A stretch of DNA of 6,053 nucleotides from Candidatus Saccharimonadota bacterium (GTDB taxonomy: Bacteria > Patescibacteria > Saccharimonadia > Saccharimonadales > Nanosyncoccaceae). The notes below the pieces were generated by a model. The model was not told where the DNA came from. It did no database searches and worked only from the letters and a program-made list of their open reading frames with translations. Each line of letters opens with the position of its first letter. The stretch's first letter is position 1. The stretch covers positions 1-6,053 of the forward strand of contig JAFROU010000058.1 of the NCBI GenBank assembly GCA_017429465.1, read 5' to 3'. This document shows positions 1 to 4,889 of the stretch, piece by piece. The position numbers and the translations under genes were made by a program.

Positions 1-1374
1 AATTGCCACTGTGCCAGAAACAGACATATTCTTAGCCGTACTCACATTCCAAGAAGAAGATGTGGCAGTGCTAGAAGTATTATAGCCAAGACAGACATAA
101 CCACCTCTAGAAGTACAAGTTGGGGAAGTAACACTTACGTTAGTAGCAGATACTGTAGTACTTCCGTTATATAGAGTTACTGTCTTGGTACCAGAAGCAG
201 AACGATCAGCCGAACCGCCATTCTTATAAAAGGTCACGGAAGCAGTAAGAGTAACATCCTTTTTCCAAGTAGCTACGATATTGACATTGCCAGAAATAGA
301 CATCGAACCACTGGCGGCGGTACCAGATGTAGTAGTAGTGGTAGTAGATGAACCGGCATTTACCCAACCATTGAAGGTCCAAGCAGTAAGAGTGTACGGA
401 TTTGAAGGCAGGACAACATTACAAGACGTGGACTGAGTAGAGCCATTATAGACTGCAGCAATGGTACATTGCGCTGTAGTACCAGTACCAGTGGCAGAAG
501 AAACGTTCTTTTGAGTAGTGGCAGTATAGGTTACGGCCGCTTTTTGCCAAATGGCATAAACTGTCGTGTTGCTAGTTAGATTGTTGATTGATTGAGAATT
601 AGTGTAGGTTCTGGTGGTAGAGTTGGCAGAGGAAGCCCAACCATAGAAAGATTTACCGGAAGGGGCAGACGGTGCAGTAGTCCAGCCAGAAGAAGCATTG
701 TAGGCCCTAATATTAGTGGCTGTGCCATAGACAAAATCTTGGGTACCATAGGTAGTATTACCGTCATAGGATTTAAAGGTAATAGTATGGGTATCACCTT
801 GCCAGACATGGTAATAAACTGGGGTGTCAGTAAAGGTCGCCTCACCAATTGCCACCGTGCCAGAAACTGATATATTCTTAGCCGTACTCGCATTCCAAGA
901 AGAAGATGTGGCAGTGCTTGAAGTATTATAGCCAAGACAAGTGTAATAGGACCTAGTGGTACAAGTTGGAGAAGTTACGCTAACATTAGTGGAGGATAGA
1001 GTAGTACTTCCGTTATATAGAGTTACTGTCTTGGTACCAGAAGAAGAACGATCAGCCGAACCACCATTCTTATCAAAAGTTACAGAAACAGTAAGAGTAA
1101 CATCCTTTTTCCAAGTAGCTACGATATTGACATTGCCAGAAATAGACATCGAACCACCGGCGGCGGAACCAGAGGTAGTAGTAGTGGTAGTAGATGAACC
1201 GGCATTTACCCAACCATTGAAGGTCCAAGCAGTAAGAGTGTACGGATTTGAAGGCAGGGTAACATTGCAAGACGTATTCTGAGTTGCCCCGTTATAAACC
1301 TTAGCGATTACACAGGAAGACGAAGTTGCTGTGCCAGTAGCAGAAGAGACGTTCTTTTGAGTGGTGGCGGTTAA
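1..1374 (-). repeat. Tandem 846-bp in-frame coding repeat (one full unit plus partial second)
   Basis: Sequence at position x recurs at x+846 throughout: for example 1 matches 847, 161 matches 1007 and 361 matches 1207. The first unit in protein order is 529-1374 (residues 553-834). The second begins at 528 and leaves the window. Identity is highest over 1-415 versus 847-1261, including exact runs of 69 bases (243-311 versus 1089-1157) and 52 bases (361-412 versus 1207-1258). It is clearly lower over 416-528 versus 1262-1374. The period is 282 codons, so gain or loss of a unit keeps the frame. Confidence 0.93.
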
Positions 1375-3030
1375 TGTCTTACTGGCCTTGTATGATTGAG
1401 CGTAGATAGCGGTACCAGAAGTAAGCGTCACATTAGCTTGACCAGAGGTATAGGTAGGAGAAGAAGTACCAGTGCTAGAAGTAGACCAACCAGCCACCGT
1501 AAACCCAGAAGGTGCAGTAATAGTAGGGAGAGTAATAGTGGCCGAACAAGAAGTTGGGATTGCAGTGCCGTTATAGACTACACTCGTAGAACAAAGGCCT
1601 AAGGAAGTTGTAGCATTATAAGTCGTATTGTTATAGGTAAAGGAGGTGTTACCATTCAGGTTGAATGATATTTGATATGTGGTCGGCGTTGAAGCCCAAA
1701 TCGCATAAACTATAACATTGCCGTTATTGGTGCTGGTTAAATTACGCACCTGCTGTTGATCCGTATAGGCTATAGTAGTGGAATTAGCTGAGCTAGCCCA
1801 ACCATAGAAATGTTTACCATTTGGGGCAGTCGGCGTAGTAGTCCAACCGGTAGTGGCATCGTGTGCCCTTAACGCTGTAGCAACATCGTCATAAGTAAAA
1901 GTCTGTGTTCCATAGGTCGTATTGCCGTTATAAGATTTAAACGTCACCGTATAAGTGTTTGGTACCGTAGCGGCATTAATAGTGTAAACGCCACCATTTT
2001 CCGTAAATGATTTACCGTCAGAATAAGTTGCGTTATTGCCAGAAATCCAGCCAGACCAGCTTGAGAAAGTATAGCCCGTGTCCGCTTCGGTACGGAAATA
2101 ATAATCTGTATTTGAAACAGCCGTAAAACCAGTTGTGGTGAGTTCGGTATTAATCGCGCTAGCGTTAGTACCGTAGTAAACACTGTCTACATTATTAGTT
2201 GTACCTAACTTGATAGTGGCAGTATTTCTTTGCCACATCGCATATATGGTGGCAGTTGGCGCAGTATATTGCAAAGTTAGAGGATCACCAGAGTGATAAG
2301 TAGTACCAGAACAAGTCGGCGCAGCTACCTCACCATTGCCGGTAATTGTGCCCATGCACCAACCTTTAAAGGTGTAGCCAGTCATGGTCGGAACAGTGGA
2401 ATCAACTGTAAAAGTGAAACTGTCAGCATTAGACGTGGCTGATTGAAAGTCCGGGGCATTATTACCGCCCGCAGCATCGTAATAGAGACTATAGATGATT
2501 GGATTAGCCGTGGCCGATAATGTAAGCGTATTAGTGTAGACGCCGGATGGCTGAGTATTAGCTAATTTTACGCCTATATAAAGGCTGTAATTATTAGCAA
2601 CGCTATTAGCCACGCTGGTGGTCGCAATGATATCGCCAGAGCCAGACGAGTTCGGAACCGGTTTAAATGTAGTGTTGTCTAGTGAATAACCCCATCTACC
2701 TATTGGAAAGTTAGAAGCATTAGTGCTCGATCCAAGAGTTGGGATGGTATTAGATCCAGAAACGAGATCAGTACTTGTGCCGGTAGTAAGCCTCAATTCA
2801 TATCCAGCAGGGTTGGTGGTAGTAACAGACACATTTGCGCTCGACGACTGTAAAGTTTCAAACTCGCTGGCATCCACATCAACCGCAATACTGTTTGAAC
2901 TAATAGATAGGGAAGGGGTATTAGCTGCGGCATAAGCTTTTTGCGAAAAACCAAAAATAGCAACAAAAACCAAACATACATAAAGTATGCACTTGCTTTT
3001 TATTGCTATACTTTTACTTTTTGTCTGCAA
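1..3030 (-). CDS. Giant secreted repeat protein, InlB-B/Listeria-Bacteroides-type repeats (3' end outside window)
   Basis: One frame stays open for 1010 codons from a TTG at 3030-3028 to the window edge, with no stop seen. No ATG fits upstream of the hydrophobic stretch. The TTG gives a textbook signal peptide: a Lys/Ser-rich n-region (residues 1-13), a hydrophobic core (about 14-28) and an AYA cleavage site after residue 34. Residues 35-177 form a Ser/Thr/Asn-rich beta-like domain of unknown family. From residue 178 on come divergent modules ending in YAMW, YAIW, YHVW or ATW (Trp 266, 445, 640, 743, 828, 922) with GYTFKGW or FYGWAS cores, the pattern of the Listeria-Bacteroides/InlB B repeat. 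Residues 553-834 recur as a tandem copy from 835. All mature cysteines occur in spaced pairs. The role is inferred to be a surface adhesin or stalk protein; the anchoring end lies outside the window, so wall or membrane attachment cannot be judged. Ribosome binding is weak (GGA about 10 bases before TTG). Confidence 0.87.
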   Translation of the reverse strand, partial: MQTKSKSIAIKSKCILYVCLVFVAIFGFSQKAYAAANTPSLSISSNSIAVDVDASEFETLQSSSANVSVTTTNPAGYELRLTTGTSTDLVSGSNTIPTLGSSTNASNFPIGRWGYSLDNTTFKPVPNSSGSGDIIATTSVANSVANNYSLYIGVKLANTQPSGVYTNTLTLSATANPIIYSLYYDAAGGNNAPDFQSATSNADSFTFTVDSTVPTMTGYTFKGWCMGTITGNGEVAAPTCSGTTYHSGDPLTLQYTAPTATIYAMWQRNTATIKLGTTNNVDSVYYGTNASAINTELTTTGFTAVSNTDYYFRTEADTGYTFSSWSGWISGNNATYSDGKSFTENGGVYTINAATVPNTYTVTFKSYNGNTTYGTQTFTYDDVATALRAHDATTGWTTTPTAPNGKHFYGWASSANSTTIAYTDQQQVRNLTSTNNGNVIVYAIWASTPTTYQISFNLNGNTSFTYNNTTYNATTSLGLCSTSVVYNGTAIPTSCSATITLPTITAPSGFTVAGWSTSSTGTSSPTYTSGQANVTLTSGTAIYAQSYKASKTLTATTQKNVSSATGTATSSSCVIAKVYNGATQNTSCNVTLPSNPYTLTAWTFNGWVNAGSSTTTTTTSGSAAGGSMSISGNVNIVATWKKDVTLTVSVTFDKNGGSADRSSSGTKTVTLYNGSTTLSSTNVSVTSPTCTTRSYYTCLGYNTSSTATSSSWNASTAKNISVSGTVAIGEATFTDTPVYYHVWQGDTHTITFKSYDGNTTYGTQDFVYGTATNIRAYNASSGWTTAPSAPSGKSFYGWASSANSTTRTYTNSQSINNLTSNTTVYAIWQKAAVTYTATTQKNVSSATGTGTTAQCTIAAVYNGSTQSTSCNVVLPSNPYTLTAWTFNGWVNAGSSTTTTTTSGTAASGSMSISGNVNIVATWKKDVTLTASVTFYKNGGSADRSASGTKTVTLYNGSTTVSATNVSVTSPTCTSRGGYVCLGYNTSSTATSSSWNVSTAKNMSVSGTVAI
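541..795 (-). repeat. Dispersed module copy A (FKSYDGN...YAIW)
   Basis: This stretch encodes a module starting near TITFKSYDGN and ending in VYAIWQ. It contains the FYGWASSANS core shared with the module at about 1690-1960. The two are clearly homologous in protein and still recognisable in DNA, but less alike than the 846-bp tandem units. It looks like an older duplication inside the same gene. Confidence 0.75.
1690..1960 (-). repeat. Dispersed module copy B (FKSYNGN...YAIW)
   Basis: Older paralogous module of the repeat protein, about residues 357-447. It shares the FKSY-GNTTYGTQ opening, the FYGWASSANSTT core and the YAIW ending with 541-795. It lies upstream (in protein order) of the 846-bp tandem units. 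Confidence 0.75.
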
Positions 3031-3050
3031 TTTTATGTTCCAATTACAGA

Positions 3051-3066
3051 ACCAAAATTATTTGGT
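3051..3066 (-). other. Leader hairpin upstream of repeat-protein gene
   Basis: A perfect inverted repeat, ACCAAA-ATTA-TTTGGT, lies in the predicted 75-base leader, about 20 bases before the TTG start. The stem is only 6 bp and AT-rich, so it may be chance. It has no U-tract and is not a terminator. Confidence 0.4.
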
Positions 3067-3111
3067 CCCTTTTTTCTATCTGTTTTTTTGTCCAACAACC
3101 CTACTGTTTCT

Positions 3112-3120
3112 ATTATAGCA
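3112..3120 (-). promoter_or_regulatory. Extended -10 promoter of repeat-protein gene
   Basis: On the minus strand this reads TGCTATAAT, a perfect -10 (3112-3117) with the TGn extension. The hexamer 17 bp upstream is ACTCTT, a poor -35 that lies within the stem of the upstream terminator. The start point should be near 3105, giving a leader of about 75 bases before the TTG at 3030. Confidence 0.6.
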
Positions 3121-3128
3121 TAAACGCA

Positions 3129-3162
3129 ATAAAAAAGAGTATTTTTTTACTCTTATTTTATT
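3129..3162 (-). terminator. Intrinsic terminator after HNH gene
   Basis: On the minus strand AAGAGTA, six A's and TACTCTT form a 7-bp stem (3135-3141 with 3148-3154) followed by a T run (TTTTATT). It lies about 57 bases past the TAA at 3212. The sequence is A/T-flanked on both sides, so it could also work in the plus direction, but no plus-strand gene feeds it. Confidence 0.75.
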
Positions 3163-3211
3163 AAGAATTATTCATAAAACTAAAAATGCATCACGTATAG
3201 ATATTAGCGTT

Positions 3212-4186
3212 TTAGTTCTGCGTACAATAATACGAGCCATCAGATAGCTGAACTACAGCTGCAGCGTTTTTTTCTACCGCGCCTCCAACTACAGATCCAT
3301 TAGATCCACATCTCGCACGCTTATATAGGGCAACGTTGTTTTTCGTAGCATGAGGGATTACGCCATTTTGTGAGAAAACGACTCCGCTTTCAAGCGTATT
3401 TATAGAATATGTATAACCGTCAGGCGTTTTTACTCCCCCAAGAGGAAAAGATAAATTACAACCATTCCATGAATCACAGTTCGTGGCATCTTGCGGGAGA
3501 TCATATCCTTTAACTACACGATTATTATAGTAATTTGAATATTCAGCAACAACCGTTTGAGCGAAAGCCTTTCTTGTGCCGTCTTCGGTCTCTATCACTG
3601 GCTGCTCTTTTGAGCTACTAGACCCGGACGGCGTAGAATAATTAGAGCCACTTTTCTGACTGTTTCCGCTCATCATTATTTTAGGAATAAGAAAAGCAAG
3701 AAAGAGAAAGAATGCTGCAAGTGCTAGATATTTCAAAACATATAGCACATTATTTAGGATACCATCGTCCTTTGACTTATTATTTTTTCCCGAAGAATAA
3801 GGATCAACAGTATAATTCCGTTCTTCTTTAATAGTTTTATTCTCGACCATTAAATCAGCCAACAAGCTATTATATTTTCTTGTCACCGCTTCATCGTAGC
3901 TATTCTTTTTTATCCATTCTGGGCGCTTAAACCCCGAGGCCGTCGATTTATTCTTGTTACAGTTGTGATGACATAACACTAAATTTGATGCATCACTCTT
4001 TCCACCGTAATATAACGGAGTAACATGATCTGTTTCAGTATAACGGTATTGCATCGGTTTCCCGCACCATGCACATCTGCCCACCTGACAATCGAACTGA
4101 GTTTTTTTCCAATACTTAAAAATCTTTGTCTGTTTTAGCTTTTCAAAAATATATCTTTCATTTTCCCAGTTTTCAGATTTATTCAT
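3212..4186 (-). CDS. HNH nuclease domain - single TM - pilin-head-like exported domain fusion
   Basis: A 324-residue protein (numbered from the ATG at 4186-4184). Residues 38-80 hold a complete HNH/treble-clef core: CAWC (Cys38, Cys41), DH at 53-54 followed by V-T-P-L, GG at 61-62, Asn68, then Cys72-HHN-Cys76-Asn77 and Lys80. The second Cys pair is spaced C-x3-C rather than the common C-x2-C. Residues about 147-168 are one strongly hydrophobic helix preceded by Lys/Asn-rich sequence, predicting nuclease inside and C-terminus outside. A Ser/Gly linker (173-193) leads to a 130-residue domain that opens with an amphipathic helix ending in NYYNN, has cysteines 237, 243, 293 and 321, and ends in a Gly/Ala/Val strand pattern with YYC. 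That resembles saccharibacterial type IV pilin heads; this is recognition of pattern, not a search result. An in-frame TTG at 4192-4190 lies upstream of the predicted RNA start and was not used. Substrate and role are unknown; DNA uptake or defence are possible. Confidence 0.88.
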   Translation of the reverse strand: MNKSENWENERYIFEKLKQTKIFKYWKKTQFDCQVGRCAWCGKPMQYRYTETDHVTPLYYGGKSDASNLVLCHHNCNKNKSTASGFKRPEWIKKNSYDEAVTRKYNSLLADLMVENKTIKEERNYTVDPYSSGKNNKSKDDGILNNVLYVLKYLALAAFFLFLAFLIPKIMMSGNSQKSGSNYSTPSGSSSSKEQPVIETEDGTRKAFAQTVVAEYSNYYNNRVVKGYDLPQDATNCDSWNGCNLSFPLGGVKTPDGYTYSINTLESGVVFSQNGVIPHATKNNVALYKRARCGSNGSVVGGAVEKNAAAVVQLSDGSYYCTQN

Positions 4187-4192
4187 AGACAA

Positions 4193-4200
4193 ATTATACC
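4193..4200 (-). promoter_or_regulatory. Extended -10 promoter of HNH gene, predicts leaderless mRNA
   Basis: The minus strand reads TGGTATAAT ending at 4193, a perfect TATAAT (4193-4198) with the TGn extension (4199-4201). Exactly six bases separate it from the ATG at 4186, so the usual +1 falls on the A of the start codon. No convincing -35 is present; the best is TTTAGT at a 16-bp spacing. No Shine-Dalgarno sequence precedes the ATG. Confidence 0.65.
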
Positions 4201-4304
4201 ATGATTCCGGGCAAACTAAATTCAGAGACAGAATACGTTGTCGTGCTGATAAAAATGTATGAAATCATAATGTGGAGTTAATAACAATCGATACTACGGC
4301 GGGC

Positions 4305-4319
4305 GAACCCTACGGGTTC
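4305..4319. other. Short GC-rich hairpin
   Basis: GAACCC-TAC-GGGTTC is a perfect 6-bp stem with a 3-base loop. No T run follows on either strand, so it is not a standard terminator. Its sequence partly overlaps a stretch resembling a tRNA T-arm (minus strand GGGTTCG). Confidence 0.5.
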
Positions 4320-4342
4320 AACTCTCACCAAGGTAATCAGAA

Positions 4343-4368
4343 TCAAAATAAGACTCCTTTGGAGTCTT
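4343..4368 (-). terminator. Intrinsic terminator after tRNA-Glu
   Basis: The minus strand forms AAGACTCC-AAA-GGAGTCTT (8-bp stem, 4368-4361 with 4357-4350) followed by ATTTT. It starts 11 bases after the encoded CCA. An outer inverted repeat, CAGAATC (minus 4380-4374) with GATTCTG (minus 4344-4338), could extend the structure and would include two bases of the CCA end. Confidence 0.8.
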
Positions 4369-4378
4369 CTTCTGATTC

Positions 4379-4455
4379 TGGTGATTCCGGCGGGAGTCGA
4401 ACCCGCGATTTTCTGGATGAGAACCAGACGTCCTAGACCACTAGACGACGGAACC
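4379..4455 (-). tRNA. tRNA-Glu (anticodon CTC), CCA encoded
   Basis: A full cloverleaf folds on the minus strand. The acceptor stem GGTTCCG (from 4455) pairs with CGGAATC (4389-4383) with one G-T wobble. The D-arm is GTCT/GGAC with AGTGGTCTA in the loop. The anticodon stem TCTGG/CCAGA frames the loop TTCTCAT, giving anticodon CTC, which reads GAG. The T-arm is GCGGG-TTCGACT-CCCGC. A73 is followed by a genomic CCA (4381-4379), so no CCA addition is needed. The C at position 34 restricts reading to GAG, so a second tRNA-Glu(TTC) is expected elsewhere in the genome. Confidence 0.96.
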
Positions 4456-4466
4456 ACAGTAATCAT

Positions 4467-4495
4467 ATTCTAACATAAAACATATCTATAAGCAA
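4467..4495 (-). promoter_or_regulatory. Sigma70-type promoter of tRNA-Glu
   Basis: The minus strand has TTGCTT (-35, 4495-4490), a 17-bp spacer and TAGAAT (-10, 4472-4467), starting RNA about 5 bases before the mature tRNA 5' end at 4455. The -35 box begins only a few bases after the U-tract of the preceding terminator. A second -10-like TATGAT at 4467-4462 has no good -35. Confidence 0.65.
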
Positions 4496-4496
4496 T

Positions 4497-4520
4497 AAAA
4501 AGCCGCCCTAAAGGCGGCTT
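4497..4520 (-). terminator. Strong intrinsic terminator after small membrane protein
   Basis: AAGCCGCC and GGCGGCTT (4500-4507 and 4513-4520) form an 8-bp GC-rich stem with a 5-base loop, followed on the minus strand by a TTTTT run (through 4497). It lies 11 bases beyond the stop codon of the small membrane-protein gene. Confidence 0.93.
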
Positions 4521-4530
4521 GCACGCGCAA

Positions 4531-4779
4531 TTATTTTGCGTGGCCCACAAATATGGATTTGATTAAAATGAATAAAAGAAAGGCCAGTCCTGCTACCAAT
4601 AAAAGTGGCCAAATTATTCCGGTAACCACAATGGTTGAAAATTCAGAACTATCGTCGTATTGACTGCCTTGTTCGGCAGCTCTTTTCTTTTTTCTTTCCA
4701 ACAATCTAAATCCGAACGCGATCAAGGCAATTGCTATCACTATATAGGCGATCATTGCCAGGTTTAACCAAATACTCAT
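4531..4779 (-). CDS. Small two-helix membrane protein, unknown function
   Basis: An 82-residue protein if translation begins at the ATG at 4779-4777. That start has a GGGGGG run (4791-4786) six bases upstream, a good ribosome-binding position. In-frame ATGs at 4785 and 4812 also exist; the first touches the G run and the second lies in a leader hairpin with no ribosome site, so both are less likely. The protein has two hydrophobic helices (about residues 4-25 and 49-75) joined by a charged loop with the basic cluster RLLERKKKR and an acidic DDSSEF stretch. By the positive-inside rule the loop is cytoplasmic and both ends face out. There is no cleavable signal peptide and I recognise no family. 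It has its own terminator and a divergent promoter shared with der, so it may be co-regulated in opposition to der. Confidence 0.8.
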   Translation of the reverse strand: MSIWLNLAMIAYIVIAIALIAFGFRLLERKKKRAAEQGSQYDDSSEFSTIVVTGIIWPLLLVAGLAFLLFILIKSIFVGHAK

Positions 4780-4805
4780 ACGCATCCCCCCGAATATAAA
4801 AGTAC

Positions 4806-4821
4806 GTAGCATAAACGCTAC
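4806..4821 (-). other. Leader hairpin of small membrane-protein gene
   Basis: GTAGC-GTTTAT-GCTAC on the minus strand makes a 5-bp stem with a 6-base loop just after the predicted transcription start (about 4824). It buries the upstream in-frame ATG at 4812, supporting the downstream start at 4779. Confidence 0.4.
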
Positions 4822-4830
4822 TATAATTTC

Positions 4831-4859
4831 ATTATATCATATTTTTACCAAAATTGCAA
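4831..4859 (-). promoter_or_regulatory. Promoter of small membrane-protein gene
   Basis: On the minus strand TTGCAA (4859-4854), a 17-bp spacer and TATAAT (4836-4831), with a TGA extension before the -10. RNA should start near 4824, giving a leader of about 45 bases. The -35 box is the same six bases used by the der promoter. Confidence 0.7.
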
Positions 4860-4882
4860 TAGTTTCACTCTTATGGTATAAT
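4854..4882 (+). promoter_or_regulatory. Promoter of der, predicts leaderless mRNA
   Basis: TTGCAA (4854-4859), a 17-bp spacer and TATAAT (4877-4882), with a TGG extension (4874-4876). Seven bases separate the -10 from the ATG at 4890, so RNA starts at or one base before the start codon. No Shine-Dalgarno sequence is present between promoter and ATG. Confidence 0.72.
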
Positions 4883-4889
4883 TAACGAC

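Larger units (their letters stand above)
4187..4378. other. Non-coding region between HNH gene and tRNA-Glu
   Basis: This 192-base stretch holds the HNH promoter (4193-4200), the hairpin at 4305-4319 and the tRNA terminator (4343-4368). Two short stretches resemble the tRNA 3' end: CCGGAATCA on the minus strand at 4210-4202, and GGGTTCG followed by CCCGCCG at 4310-4297. I see no credible coding region in it. Confidence 0.6.

Noticed and set aside
1..1374. CRISPR array or mobile element as source of the repeats
   Set aside because: The 846-bp units are in-frame coding modules, with no short repeat-spacer pattern, transposase or terminal inverted repeats.
576..2183. Several 60-120-codon open frames on both strands inside the repeat protein gene
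   Set aside because: They lie in other frames of a single 1010-codon open gene with a signal peptide and repeat structure; their products are low-complexity and repeat only because the DNA repeats.
4190..4192. TTG as start of the HNH protein (two residues longer)
   Set aside because: It lies between the -10 box and the predicted transcription start, so the RNA would not contain it; the ATG at 4186 fits the promoter exactly.
4305..4319. Hairpin as a second terminator for the tRNA transcript
   Set aside because: No T run follows on the minus strand and a better terminator lies upstream at 4343-4368.
4278..4466. 62-codon open frame across tRNA-Glu
   Set aside because: It reads through the whole tRNA and its terminator; the SSSGLG...STPAG pattern is a typical false translation of a tRNA gene.
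4810..4812. ATG start giving a 93-residue small membrane protein
   Set aside because: It has no ribosome site and sits in a leader hairpin, whereas the ATG at 4779 has GGGGGG six bases upstream.
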